A stretch of DNA of 64,000 bases, from contig JAPYXD010000723.1 in assembly GCA_030998225.1 (NCBI GenBank), positions 23,391,501 to 23,455,500 on the forward strand, given 5' to 3'. The notes below the pieces were generated by a model. The model saw only the letters and a list, made by a program, of their open reading frames with translations. It ran no database searches and was not told the origin of the DNA. The translations under genes were made by a program, and so were the position numbers. Shown here in pieces: positions 1 to 10,800 of this stretch (positions within the stretch are counted from its first letter, which is position 1; every line of letters begins with the position of its first letter). The stretch comes from Diplolepis rosae (lineage: Eukaryota > Arthropoda > Insecta > Hymenoptera > Diplolepididae).

Positions 1-1665
1 GTCAAGAGGCAATGAAGGCATTCTTGAAGCAATTTCTTTAAAAACAAGAAATGATAAGTTAAATTTGACTTCACTAATTCGTGACTTTATTGAGGATGAA
101 ACCATATGCTTAACCCTAGCTTCTAAATTCTGTACTCCCTTGAGATTTATTTCGAATCTTTTCTTTTCTAAACCTAATAGCAGTGCAAATTTTTCGCTTA
201 TTGAATTGCACTGAGAACAACTATCCAATAATGCGCGACAAGTGCGATATTGTCCGTTCCCATCTAAAATTTCGACAACAACTGTACCCAGAATTACACG
301 AGCAGGAAGTTGAGATTGTAAGCTGACCAGAGAAGTTGCGGATTGTGAAGAACTTGCAATTTCCTTTTCTGGCGTTTGTTGGTCAAAATGTAAAAGTACA
401 TTATGCCGCCTGTGACATTTTCGGCAACGACCCTTACGACAATCGATTGTACGATGATTTTTATTAAAACAATTATGGCATAAGTTTGACCTTTTTATGA
501 AATCGTATCTCTCTTGTGGTGAAAATTCAAGAAATTTACTGCAAAATGAAAGATCGTGCTGATCAGCGCATAGTGAACATGCCGGTTGTGAATTTATTTT
601 CTTGGAGTTTACAGTGGTTGTCATGCATGTTTGAAATTGTTTTGAGTTCTGACTCAGATTTGTATTATGACGAGAAATTGCTCCACCTTTGGGGTGGTTG
701 AATTTATGTAAAAATGTTTGTTTGTTAAAAGACTGCGTGTTTTCGAGAATAGCGCGGTGTTCAAGAAAGTCTAACATGTTCTTTAGAGACGGAACTTTAG
801 TACTCCCTACTGATTCTTCCCATTTTTCGCGTATATAGTTATTGAGTTTTTGTTTTATTATGTAAATAAGTAAAGTGTCCCACTGATCTACGGGTTGTTC
901 GAGAGCCTTAAGAGCTCTAAGACGTTTTTGTACGTTATCTAGCAGTGAACGGATCGAAAATTCTTTAGAAATTGATGGGATATCGAACAATGCTTTTACA
1001 TGACTTTCAACAATGTATTTTCTGTTGTCAAAACGCGTTTTCAAAAGTTCCCAGGCTACCAGATAATTATCGGATGATGTTTCTAGTGAAGCTATGACTT
1101 CTGCCGCTTCACCTTTTACACACGCCTTGAGATAAAGAAATTTTTGGATAGGAGGGATCGATGGGTTGTCATGGCACATTGATTTGAATGAGTCGTGAAA
1201 ATTTAACCAAGTGTCGAAAGTGCCATAAAATGTAGGCGTTTGAAGCTTGGGAAGTTCAAAGTGGGATGAAATTCGATTGGAAATCTCCCCATGGTTCGGA
1301 TTTCCTTCTGTATTTAATAAATTGGAATCTAGACTAGCTTCTATAGACGTGGTTACTGAAATGCTTGAGAGCCTTTTTAAATATTTTTTAGCTAATCCGT
1401 TTGCTACATAAAATCTATTTTCGAACGCCGTTCTTTCCCTATCGTGATTTTGAGCTTCTGATGGATCAGTCAGTGATTCTAAACGACTTTGAATATTATC
1501 AAATTTGTCCCAAAGTTCAGAATGCTTTTGAGATCTTGTTTCTAAATCTAACGTTTCTAAATCAGTTTCCGAATTGATTGAATTTAAAATCGTTTCAAAG
1601 TTGGTCAAAAGGCGTTTTATATTTCCGCGTTGCTTTTTTAAGTCTACTATTTGTGCTTCCGTCAT
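1..1665 (-). CDS. BEL/Pao Gag-protease polyprotein, N-terminal 555 codons
   Basis: Structural (Gag) and protease part of a retroelement polyprotein that would form particles and be cut by its own protease. The ATG at 1665-1663 opens a frame with no stop down to base 1. Residues about 1-110 are charged and helical. A block from about residue 134 (LPKLQTPTFYGTFDTWLNFH) matches the DUF1759-type Gag of BEL/Pao elements. A CCHC knuckle CX2CX4HX4C sits at residues 396-409, followed by a Cys/His/Arg-rich stretch. The protease motif at residues 478-484 reads ALLDSCS where retropepsins and relatives have DSG or DTG, so the Gly after the catalytic Asp481-Ser is Cys (bases 217-225). That could be a family variant (DUF1758-like proteases) or an inactivating change. 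Family call is firm; activity is unknown. Confidence 0.85.
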   Translation of the reverse strand, partial: MTEAQIVDLKKQRGNIKRLLTNFETILNSINSETDLETLDLETRSQKHSELWDKFDNIQSRLESLTDPSEAQNHDRERTAFENRFYVANGLAKKYLKRLSSISVTTSIEASLDSNLLNTEGNPNHGEISNRISSHFELPKLQTPTFYGTFDTWLNFHDSFKSMCHDNPSIPPIQKFLYLKACVKGEAAEVIASLETSSDNYLVAWELLKTRFDNRKYIVESHVKALFDIPSISKEFSIRSLLDNVQKRLRALKALEQPVDQWDTLLIYIIKQKLNNYIREKWEESVGSTKVPSLKNMLDFLEHRAILENTQSFNKQTFLHKFNHPKGGAISRHNTNLSQNSKQFQTCMTTTVNSKKINSQPACSLCADQHDLSFCSKFLEFSPQERYDFIKRSNLCHNCFNKNHRTIDCRKGRCRKCHRRHNVLLHFDQQTPEKEIASSSQSATSLVSLQSQLPARVILGTVVVEILDGNGQYRTCRALLDSCSQCNSISEKFALLLGLEKKRFEINLKGVQNLEARVKHMVSSSIKSRISEVKFNLSFLVFKEIASRMPSLPLD

Positions 1666-1784
1666 TGTGACAATTAAGCTTTATTCTACACCGATGTGGG
1701 TTGAAATAAGATACCTTATTGAGTTTCAAAGGACGAATAAAATGTGGAAATGGATATAGATCGGTAGTTCTAATGACTTACTTT

Positions 1785-1980
1785 GACTCTCCTATGAAAG
1801 GTGTGGAGCTGCATGAAAGCAGCTGATGAGCGAAGATTCTTTTGATTCCTCTGTTTGATGAAACCTTAACGGACTGGAATTTGACTCTCCTACGAATGTT
1901 GGAGCTGCATGAAAACAGCTGATGAACGAAGATACTATTGTTTCCTCTTCTTGATGAAATCTTGACGGACTGGAACTCGA
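1785..1980 (-). repeat. 98-bp direct repeat pair in the BEL leader
   Basis: Two tandem copies begin with GACTCTCCTA at 1785 and 1883. They share the blocks GGAGCTGCATGAAA, CAGCTGATGA and GACGGACTGGAA with scattered mismatches and small indels. They lie between primer site and gag, so they are untranslated leader. Such leader repeats may vary in number between copies. Confidence 0.7.
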
Positions 1981-2387
1981 TGAAAATGTCCAACAATTAA
2001 TGTCTGTTGTGTTGAAATAACATGATATGTGGTTCCGTCTGCGTGTATGCTTTTCTTTGAGTGTGTGCTGATGAAATTCTTGACACGCGCTCAGTGATTA
2101 AGTAATTCCTCCTTACTGTTGCTGGTTTGCCTTTGACTGGTTAAATGTCTTTTATCGCACTTTTCTCCTCGTTTTAAGATTCACTAGTTTCACAGCTCAT
2201 AGTTTGCAGTTCTTTACATTGGTTTTTTGAAAATTGTTAATGGATGAAACTTTACCACTATTCACACTGTACTACCTTGTTTTAAGTTTCACTAGCTTCA
2301 CAGTTCAGAGTTAGTAATATTTTGTATCAAAGGCAATAATTTACACTTCGCGGCACGAGTTTTTTCACCGCACTGATGTTAAATCAT

Positions 2388-2405
2388 CCGCGACTCGAAG
2401 GACCA
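2388..2405 (-). other. BEL primer-binding site
   Basis: On the minus strand the bases after the LTR and a TTTT spacer read TGGTCCTTCGAGTCGCGG. TGG at the start pairs with a tRNA CCA end, and TGGTCCTTCGAG is a frequent start of insect BEL/Pao internal regions. I did not assign the tRNA. Confidence 0.6.
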
Positions 2406-2409
2406 AAAA

Positions 2410-2904
2410 TGTTGAAGGTCGTTCCTCTGAAATGAGTTGAGGTACGAAAGGATGGAAATTGCGTCGACTGAAACGTGCACAACGTTGAATACTTTCTTAT
2501 TAAATTAACTGAGGTATGCAGGGATTAAATTTATGTTCAATAAAACGTACACTATCCATTTAAATGTGACAACTTAACTTTATTTCATGATATAATGGAG
2601 GTTTACTTAAACTTGAATGCGCGTGTTTTACTAAGGGCTGACTCGAGTGTTGGAATACTGCACCGGTCAGTTGCCTTAATTAGAATGTTTTCTCTTCTCC
2701 TAGGTTGATGCCTTCTCGTCCTGAGTGATACATATTGTCTAGGATGTACGCTCCGATCCTTGCCGAAGTGTCCCGACTCGGAAAAACCCACGAATCATGC
2801 TGGTATTGAATCTCGAATGGACGAACGCAATTACCCTAGAGTTTACAGTTTAGCAGTAGTATAATCTATCTAGCATTCTTGGTAGGACCTATCCTTCAAT
2901 TACA
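2410..2904 (-). repeat. BEL/Pao 5' LTR
   Basis: The inner edge is clear: plus-strand TGTTGAAGG at 2410, directly beyond the primer site. The outer edge is inferred from the matching inverted end CCTTCAATTACA finishing at 2904. That gives a 495-bp LTR, on the minus strand TGTAATTGAAGG to CCTTCAACA. An AATAAAG polyadenylation-type signal lies on the minus strand near 2580. The partner LTR is outside the window, so the outer edge is provisional. Confidence 0.55.
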
Positions 2905-3308
2905 GAGTTGGGCTAAACCCGAAGCATAAAAGATGCCAAAGCTTAAGCGGCTTATTGTAATAAAGAATTGAAAATCCCGAAACTATTTGCTACTTTCTAT
3001 GTTGAAACATCTGTCTTTACCTGATACTTAAAATGAAACATAAAACATAATTTACTGAAGAACATTGGTTTCGTAGACAGAAGATGTATCTAAATTGTTC
3101 CCACGGAACAAATATTTTCGACTGGTCGTATCTTTCTTACACTCAGTGCAGCGGCTCCACCATTCCTGTATCTCCTTTTCGGTAATTTAACCTAAAAAAC
3201 AGTAAATTTACACTGGAACGGTGCAAGATGTGTGTTTTTTTTTAGGTTTTTGTCAAAATACTTACAGGTTTTTGACTAAATACACACATCTGTGTGTATA
3301 TGTTATTT
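2905..3308. other. AT-rich spacer, no gene seen
   Basis: Between the BEL LTR and the copia-1 target duplication I see only AT-rich sequence, including an acaca/tgtg-rich patch near 3225-3300. No supported reading frame. Confidence 0.5.
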
Positions 3309-3313
3309 GTTTC

Positions 3314-3645
3314 TGTTGTAGTACAACGATATTTATACCTACACATAAATACTGTAGGCACAGCAGGAAGAGACGCAGAGAAAAGTGACCTGCACTTTTT
3401 ATGACATCTCTCTCCCCCGTTTGGAAAGGACTACCAAATGTCGAGGAAAAGCCAGGACCTAGGAAGGAGTTAGTCTGAGCATAACTGTGATAGAGCTAAA
3501 GCGTCATCTTTCTTTATTCGAGTGTTCTTCACATAAAGTTTTATCTATTATACATTGTATCTTTTATTTTTCACTAGTGTGACTTTCCATTGTATTACTT
3601 TGTAATCTTCCCATAGATTAATAAAGGAACATTTAAACACCAACA
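3314..3645 (+). repeat. Copia-1 5' LTR
   Basis: Begins TGTTGTAGTACAACG and ends ACACCAACA. Differs from the 3' LTR at base 6 (T/G), in the GAAGAGA/TCGCAG stretch, and at GTGTGAC/ATTTCC. Contains AATAAAGG near the right end, the probable polyadenylation signal. Confidence 0.95.
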
Positions 3646-3661
3646 GGTTATGGGCCCAGTC
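3646..3661 (+). other. Copia-1 primer-binding site (internal tRNA-iMet)
   Basis: GGTTATGGGCCCAGTC follows the LTR directly. It is complementary to the anticodon arm of initiator Met tRNA, the half-tRNA primer known from Drosophila copia, not to a tRNA 3' end. Confidence 0.9.
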
Positions 3662-3771
3662 ATTAGTGCAAATAAGAGTGCATATAAAGAACATTAAAAG
3701 TTAGTGAACACTTATAAGGACATTAAAGACATATCAAAGTGAAATAAAAGTGCATAAATAAACAAGCTGAA

Positions 3772-3843
3772 ATGGCAGACAGTGCAGCAGTGCGTTTTTG
3801 TGTCCAGAAGTTAAATGGTGAAAACTATCCCGGAATCATTTGA
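3772..3843 (+). pseudogene. Copia-1 gag start fragment
   Basis: ATG at 3772 opens MADSAAVRFCVQKLNGENY, the expected start of copia-type Gag, then hits TGA at 3841-3843. The sequence after about 3826 belongs to a much later part of Gag in another frame. At least 110 codons present in the copia-2 gag are missing at this junction. Confidence 0.85.
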
Positions 3844-6034
3844 CACTCTCGTAACGGCATTAGAGAGTAGGCCTGAAAAGGATCTTACGTCACAACTCGT
3901 TAAAAGTAAATTAATCGATGAGTACAAGCGACGTAAGGGGGCAAGGGAAACAAAGGAGGACCCATGCGGAAGTGATGCAGCAATGAAGGTATCGCACAAA
4001 GGAGCCAAAAGCTGTTTTTTCTGTAAGAAGACCGGGCACTTTAAAGGTGAGTGCATAAAGTACAAGGCCTGGAAGAAAAAACAAGAAAGGGCCAATAAAA
4101 TTACTGAAAACTCTCCAAAAAGGGAAAAGGAGACAGATGAGTGTAGTTTCCTTGCAAGGTCATCGAAACTATTTCTTGAAGAAAAGGCCTTCGTCAGCGA
4201 CGAAGCAGAGTGTTGGTTTGTCGATTCAGGCGCGACTAGCCATATGGTTAACACTCCGGAATTTTTCAACTTTTTGGATCCAAGTAGGAAAGGCTACGTT
4301 CGCCTGGCTGACAATAAGCTGGCTGAAGTGAAAGGCATTGGAAAAGGAGCCATAAAGTGCATTGTTAAAAGGGATAAAGTATCACAGATAAACATAGACG
4401 ATGTGCTTTATGTGCCTAAACTCGCTTCAAATTTATTATCGGTAAAAAAGCTGACCAAGGGAGGATATAGACTCGTATTTGAAGACGACAACTGTATCAT
4501 AACAGAAAAAAGTGGTGCAGTTCGGGCCGTAGCAAGTTTGTCTCCAGAGCTATATAAAGTGAAACTCGTCGAAAGGGCCTACAAAGCTAGCGAAGCAATA
4601 AAGTCGGGGCACAGTGAAGACTGCCAACACATGTGGCACAGGCGTTTCGGGCATCGAGATATAAGTGCTATAAAGGAGCTAGTGCATAAGGAGCTTGCAA
4701 CAGGCATAATTATAAAGGATTGCGGAAAACGGGAGACGTGCGAATGCTGTGTGAAAGGAAAAATGGCACGTACGCCTTTTCCAAAGGAAACTAAAAATAA
4801 AGCGCAGAGCATTTTGGATCTTATACATACAGACGTTTGCGGGCCCATGCAAACGATCACTCCCGCGCAAAATAGGTATGTAATAACAATTATTGATGAC
4901 TATTCCAGATATTGTATAGTTAATTTTATGCAGTATAAGAGTGAGGCCCCTAAACTCATTAAGCAGTTTATAGAAATGGCAAAAACCCAATTCGGGAAAA
5001 AGCCCAAGGTAATTCGGTCGGATCGAGGAAGGGAGTACATCAATAACCAGCTGCAACAATATTTTAAGGCTGAAGGCATTCGGATGCAGTACACAACTGC
5101 TTATTCGCCGCAGCAAAACGGGGTCGCAGAAAGAAAAAACCGATCCCTAATTGAGATGGCTCGTTGCATGTTACTAGATGCAGATTTAGAGAAAAAATAT
5201 TGGGCAGAAGCAGTAAACACAGCAAATTACCTCCAAAATATATTGCCTACTAAAGCTGCAACTAAGACGCCTCATGAACTATGGACTTCGAGAAAACCAG
5301 ATGTGAAGAACTTACACATTTTCGGTTGTAAAGCATACGTATTTGTCCACAAGGAGCAGAAGAAAAAGCTGGACAATAAAGCAAACAAAATGATCTTCGT
5401 GGGATATTCGGAAGAGTCAAAAGGCTATCGTTTTTTAGACAAAACAACAAGTTGCATCAAGATTAGTCGCGATGTTGTTTTTCTCGATAAACATCCGGAA
5501 GAAACTCAGAATAATAGGATATACAGTGAAATTGAATTTTCCATCAGCGATAAACCACAAGAAATGGACAAGGAAGAAAACGTGCAACAATCAGAAAATG
5601 AGTCGAATGAAGAGCATTTATCAATAAATTCTGACAGCAGTGAAGATCAACTACCAGAGCCTACCCCGGAGACGCAACGCCGGCAATCCCAAAGGAGCAA
5701 TAGGGGCGTGCCCCCCGACAGGTACATGGCTACTACTAAGCTCGCCAAAGGAGATCATGAGCCGAGCAGCATACAGGAGGCTCTATCCGGGCTTGACAAA
5801 GAAGAATGGAAGAAGGCCATAAATGAGGAACTCGAGTCACTGATCAGGAACGGTACATGGGATATTGTGCCAAAGCCAACAGGTAGAGATGTGATTACCT
5901 GCAAATGGGTTTTTAAAATAAAAAGGAACGCTGAAGGAGACATCGAGCGAAATATAAACTCTCTTGACCGTCGCAAGCCAAAAAGGGATGATCATAAAAC
6001 ATTTCGATGCAAAAACTGCTTTTCTCAACGGTGA
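3815..6034 (+). pseudogene. Copia-1 Gag C-terminus, protease, integrase, start of RT
   Basis: A 739-codon open frame of a single-ORF copia polyprotein. Its first few codons are an accident of the gag deletion; true Gag resumes at PESFDTLVTALE (residue 6). Domains: CCHC knuckle at residues 67-80; protease VDSGATS with Asp137; integrase zinc ligands H275, H280, C309, C312; catalytic triad D340, D403, E439 with DD35E spacing; C-terminal integrase region; start of RT from about residue 650. The motif around D403 reads RSDRGREY where relatives have RSD(G/N)GGEY, so a conserved Gly is Arg. After about residue 711 the frame leaves RT sequence because of a deletion near 5950, and it ends at 6034 in a tail unrelated to RT. 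Confidence 0.9.
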
Positions 6035-7211
6035 ACTAGAGGAAACAATTTTTATGAAGCTACCCGAAGGATACATTGGCACAGGTAAAAAGGACCTTGT
6101 TTGTAAACTAAAGAAAGGGATATACGGACTTAAACAAGCAGCAAAAGTTTGGAATGATAAAATCAATAGTTTATTAAAAGATTACGGTTTCGTGCAGAGT
6201 ACAGCAGATCCTTGCCTCTACGTAAAGAATGATAAGGGGGATAGTATATTTCTCATTATTTACGTAGATGACTTTTTAATCGCTGCAAAAAATATTAAGA
6301 AGATCGACCAGACTGCTGAATTTTTAAGAGGTCACTTCCAGCTCACAGACCTTGGGGCACTGAGGCACTATCTTGGCATCGAGATAAGAAGAGACAGTGT
6401 TGGGTTTTTCTGTCTCAAACAAACAAAATATATAGAAAAAATTCTATGTAGGTTTAATTTACAAGATGCGAAGATTTCAACCACCCCATTAGATCCAGGA
6501 TACGTAAAAGTAAGAGATGATAAATCCCTAATGCCAAACAATGAAACATATCAGCAGCTTATCGGCGCGTTATTGTATCTTGCAGTTAACACAAGGCCAG
6601 ATATAGCTGCAAGTGTAGCAATATTAAGCCAGCACAATAAGGAGCCCACTACGGTAGACTGGAATGAAGTGAAAAGGGTCGCCCGTTACCTGAAAGGAAC
6701 CAAGCATTATGAGCTACGTCTAGGACAAGAGGATATGTCGAAGGGTCTCATCGGATTTGCCGACGCTGACTGGGCCGAAAACAAAACTGATCGGAAATCA
6801 AACAGTGGCTACCTGTTCAAATATCACGGCGCCTCGATCAGCTGGAGTTGCAGAAAGCAAACATGCGTTGCTCTATCAACCACGGAAGCAGAGTACATCG
6901 CATTAGCTGAGGCATCTCAAGAAGTCATATGGATCCGGCGTTTAATAGAAGATTTTGAACAAAAGAAGCCAGAAAGAACCATAATATATGAAGACAATCA
7001 AAGTTGCCTCAAGCTAATTTGCAACAACAAATACAGCAATAGAACAAAACATATTGACACAAAATTTCATTATGTAAAGGATTTGCGAATCAACTGAGTT
7101 GTTGATTATCAGTATTGTCCTACAGAAGAAATGTTAGCCGATATGCTCACCAAGGCATTAGGAAAAATAAAACTCAAGAGAATGGCTGAAAGAAGTGGAT
7201 TAATAAGTTAA
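5955..7211 (+). pseudogene. Copia-1 reverse transcriptase and RNase H
   Basis: Second part of pol in a shifted frame; no ATG of its own is expected. Visible are the RT catalytic Asp in HFDAKTAFLNG, the YVDD box at about 6262-6273, and RNase H motifs DADWAE, STTEAEYIALAEA and YEDNQSC. TGA at 7095-7097 interrupts the frame after KDLRIN; the frame then continues with copia C-terminal sequence (PTEEMLADMLTKAL) to TAA at 7209-7211. So one nonsense codon and one upstream frameshift separate it from a full product. Confidence 0.9.
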
Positions 7212-7238
7212 TCCATCAGCACTCGTTTTTATATCGTT

Positions 7239-7247
7239 GAGGAAGGG
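7239..7247 (+). other. Copia-1 polypurine tract
   Basis: GAGGAAGGG abuts the 3' LTR, the usual position for the plus-strand primer. The same nonamer abuts the 3' LTR of copia-2 although the LTRs differ. Confidence 0.85.
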
Positions 7248-7579
7248 TGTTGGAGTACAACGATATTTATACCTACACATAAATACTGTAGGCACAGCAG
7301 GAAGAGTCGCAGAGAAAAGTGACCTGCACTTTTTATGACATCTCTCTCCCCCGTTTGGAAAGGACTACCAAATGTCGAGGAAAAGCCAGGACCTAGGAAG
7401 GAGTTAGTCTGAGCATAACTGTGATAGAGCTAAAGCGTCATCTTTCTTTATTCGAGTGTTCTTCACATAAAGTTTTATCTATTATACATTGTATCTTTTA
7501 TTTTTCACTAGTGTGAATTTCCATTGTATTACTTTGTAATCTTCCCATAGATTAATAAAGGAACATTTAAACACCAACA
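7248..7579 (+). repeat. Copia-1 3' LTR
   Basis: 332 bp, TGTTGGAGTACAACG to ACACCAACA, 3 differences from the 5' copy, followed by the target duplication GTTTC. Confidence 0.95.
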
Positions 7580-7584
7580 GTTTC

Positions 7585-7902
7585 AACTCATATTCAAAAA
7601 AATTATTGGTGATTGAAGAAACTAAAAATAATATGAAAAATAATTTCAAAAGATCTAAAAAGTGCTGGACGATGACATAAAATTTTATAATACTGTTGCT
7701 GATACTTTTTAGTATTATCTAGATTTTATAGCAATATAAAAATTTAATTTTCGAAATTGAATGAAAATTGATAGATTAAAATATATGATTTATTTCTTAT
7801 TTACTTACTTATTTTTAATAAATAAAAATAACACCGTTTCATTGTATTGTTCATAACCGTCCGAAACCAGGCTTTAGTGGGTAAGAAATCTGGAACATTC
7901 AA
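7585..7902. other. AT-rich spacer, nothing recognised
   Basis: Low-complexity A/T sequence with no supported frame or repeat. Confidence 0.5.
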
Positions 7903-8995
7903 AATTTTATGTGCCTCCGGCGCGTAAACTCGTTTTTACGCTACATTTGAGAGTAGCGTAATGTTGTGTATTACGTTACAGAGGAATGTAACGTAAAAAT
8001 TGAACGGCGAATGTGCCTATAACCATACAGCGGAGCGTAATCTTCTTATTCTTCTTCTTCTTCGTACAGCTTTGGCACCGTACTGACAAAGCCTTGTACA
8101 TTTGAACTGCGCATGCATCTATTACGATACTTTACTACTACACAAGATCGAGAAAATCAAAATGGCCGGAAGTATTCGCGAAATGTCAAGTGAGATGGGC
8201 GATAATCACGGCAATTTCGACCTTTTCAGATTGGATTCGAGTGTACGCATAAAAACTCGTATATGCGCTGAAGTCACATAATAGTATATTATGTGCCTAG
8301 GCACACAATGAGGGTGATTGCGTGACGAGCGACAATGCTCGCAGGAGATCGAAGCCAAGGCATAGTCGAGACGTAGCTGAGGCAAAGCATTGTCGCGAGT
8401 CTCGCAATGTCCCGAATTGTGTGCATTGGCACATATTCTATTTTATGTCACTGTGGTGCGGATACGAGTTTTTATGCGTACATTGGAATCTAATCTAGTA
8501 CTTATTGTAGTTGTTTGCTGCGCTAGTTGTACGAAGCGGGCGCAAATTGGCGACTTAGTCTCGGACATTTTGATTTCATCGGTCTTGTGTAGTAGTCAGT
8601 GCTAACGCTGTACGAAGAAGAAGTGAGAAGAAGAAGAATAAGAAATAGATTGCGTTCCGCTGTAAGACTATAATGCACATGCGCAGTTCAATTTCTACAT
8701 TGTATTCCTCTGTAACGGAATATACAACATTGCTTTACTCTCAGCTGTAACGGAAAAACGAGTTTCCGCGGCTGAGGCACATAAAATAGAATATGTGCCA
8801 GTGCATACAATTCGGGTAATTACGAGACTCGCTTAAAATGCTCGCAGGACTGATCGCGCCTTGGCTTCGTCTCGGCTTTGCCTCAGCTACGTCTTGGCTA
8901 CGCCTCGACTACGCCTTGGCTTCGATCTCCTGCGAGCATTGTCGCTCGTCGCGTAATAACCCTCATTATGCGCCTAGGTATATAATATACTATTG
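7903..8995. repeat. Nested palindromic (fold-back) repeat
   Basis: Ends ATTTTATGTGCCTC (7904) and GAGGCACATAAAAT (to 8786) are inverted copies, and most of 7904-8280 pairs with 8440-8786 (shared blocks include the AACTCGTTTTTACG, CCTCTGTAACG and GAAGAAGAAG runs). A second inverted pair is interleaved: 8275-8440 matches the complement of 8789-8995. The second arms contain tandem imperfect units such as CTACGTCTTGGCTACGCCT. The order is X, Y, X-inverted, Y-inverted. No coding capacity; the 71- and 106-codon frames in it are by-products. Confidence 0.75.
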
Positions 8996-10439
8996 CCGTC
9001 CGATAACGGAAAAGTGGGATATCCATCTTAATATTATGAAAAAAACGATGGATCTGATGTTCGTCAACAAGGGAAGTGCATTGCGTCTATATTTGGCGCC
9101 TGGTTTAAGGTGGGAAGAGGAGTTTTACATTTTTCATTTCTCTATGTTTACCGTCTGAAGCTTTCGATGCCGTTCATGAGCTTCCCCCGAGGACCAAAGA
9201 AGGCTATACATACGCCTATAACTTCAGGGGGGGATGGCTGTGAGTTTTTACAGAAGGGAGGCAGACATTGCACTCTATTTCACCCTTCGTCATTTTGTTC
9301 CTTTCTCTTCTGCCTGTCCATGAATATTTTCGCTTGAATCAGGACAAAAATCCAGAAAGGGCTAGTTATCAAGTTCAAGCCTAATAGTGGCGTTGAATCT
9401 TTGTCTGGAAAAGTTGTTTTCATGTAAATAGTATATAGATCCTTTTTAGCTTCACCTACTTTCTTCATTTTTTCGAGATCTATTTTCAACTCTAAATCTT
9501 TTGTGACGATTTAAAAAAATACTAGTCTTTTTATACTCAAGTTCATCCTCAATTAGAAATCAGATATTATATGAGTTTTTAAAGAAAATCAATTAATTAA
9601 AAATTATTAAAACTTGAAGGGAATGCATTACACCAAAGGGTAAGAATAAAAAAAATTTGCATATGTTCTAAGACAAAGTTGTTAGGTTCAAAGCGATCTA
9701 CTTTTGAGCGAGCAGATTTTTTGTTATGGGATCCAGTACCTAAATGAGACAATTATAGGAAAATGAAACTTAAAAACCATTGAAATATATATTGTAGTTT
9801 TTTTTCTTTTAACATATTTTACTCCCAGTCTGAAGGATTTTGTATCATATCTGCAACTTTAGAGTTGATATATTGAGTCTAGGATGATAACGGGGGCATT
9901 GGTGCCATCTTGGCTTCTGTAATGGATTCAGTGGTACAGTGTTTAGAGCAAAATAAGAAGAAATAAAAGGAGAAATAAATGGAAAGAAAAGGATGGGAAT
10001 TTTCTTGGCTCAGGTTCAAGCGCCGAGTTGAACGCTCCTTCTGACTATATGTTTCTACGCTTTCTTCACGGCATACTGTTTTTCTCCAGGTCTAGTGCAA
10101 ACTTCTCGTCCCGTATGCAAAATGAAACTGCATCCTAGAAATCTTCTTACTACTTACCAGGCTTAACACACACCTCAAGAACTTACCAAAAAGTCATTTC
10201 ATTGTCTTTTTTTGAAATATGGAAAGAGCATTTGTGAAATTTACTGATTTTTAGAACAAAAATAGATGGAATTGATTTCATAAGTAGTATATTTTATTGA
10301 AGATAAAGTGAGATCCACGGTGGATCTTATGTGTATAGAATTTTACAAACCTCTTTGCTCAGTTGTATTCCTGGTGAACGTTACGGAAATGAATTCAATC
10401 CAAGCAAATCCGAAGTCTGTTTCTGGACAATCTCGAATT
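8996..10439. other. Unannotated stretch, one weak reading frame
   Basis: Mostly AT-rich. A lysine-rich minus-strand frame at 9489-9280 (69 codons) and overlapping plus frames near 9000-9340 occur in a less AT-rich patch. I recognise no family, and neither strand is preferred, so I do not call a gene. Confidence 0.4.
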
Positions 10440-10800
10440 ATTCTGGACTAAACCGGTAAAAAATTTGAATCACTCAGTCGAAAGTCGGGTTGGTCTGAAC
10501 CAAATGACTTTATGATCTCAAATTCATTCGAATTGATTCGGATTGAAAATTCGGTTCAGATCAACCCAAGCTTAAATTTATCCCGTTTCATGCAGATTAA
10601 AAACTTGGTTTAAATTCATTAGGTTTTAAGTCTAAGATTGAATTTGATTGATTTTCAACCGATTTGCATCGAACGAGATTCAAAATGTTTTTTGGATTGT
10701 CTCGGAAACAGATTCCATATAATGGCTTGAAATAGTTCTGATTCGTTCGGATTAAATTCCAATCCGAGACTTCCGTTAGGGGTAAAATTTGGCAGAGATA
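10440..10800. repeat. ATTCGGATTGA-rich dispersed repeat, copy 1
   Basis: Dense with the phrase family GATTCGGATTGAAAATTCG, TTCAGATCAACCC and GCATCGAACGAGATTC. Related stretches occur at 11430-11590, 13200-13335 and 34255-34560, in both orientations. No coding signal. Superfamily unknown. Confidence 0.6.

Larger units (their letters stand above)
1..2904 (-). mobile_element. BEL/Pao LTR retrotransposon, 5' part, cut by window edge
   Basis: Read on the minus strand the order is LTR, 4-base spacer, primer-binding site, about 0.7 kb leader, then a long open reading frame running off the window at base 1. Gag, CCHC knuckle and a retropepsin-like domain in that order are typical of BEL/Pao. Protease completion, RT, RNase H, integrase and the second LTR would lie left of the window, so integrity cannot be judged. 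The 555 codons present contain no stop, which suggests a recent copy. Confidence 0.85.
3309..7584 (+). mobile_element. Copia-1: Ty1/copia retrotransposon, young but defective
   Basis: Identical 332-bp LTRs except for 3 mismatches (3314-3645 and 7248-7579) enclose a primer site, gag-pol sequence and a polypurine tract. The flanks carry a perfect 5-bp duplication GTTTC (3309-3313 and 7580-7584), so it is a genuine insertion. The interior has three lesions: a gag deletion with frameshift near 3826, a deletion of roughly 30 codons with frameshift near 5950 at the front of RT, and a TGA at 7095-7097. About 0.9% LTR divergence against this damage suggests either decay soon after insertion or mobilisation in trans of an already damaged copy. 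Confidence 0.95.

Noticed and set aside
3811..4269. 152-codon minus-strand frame
   Set aside because: Shadow of copia-1 gag-protease.
8390..9158. 71- and 106-codon frames
   Set aside because: They fall within the arms of the palindrome and are not conserved between arms.
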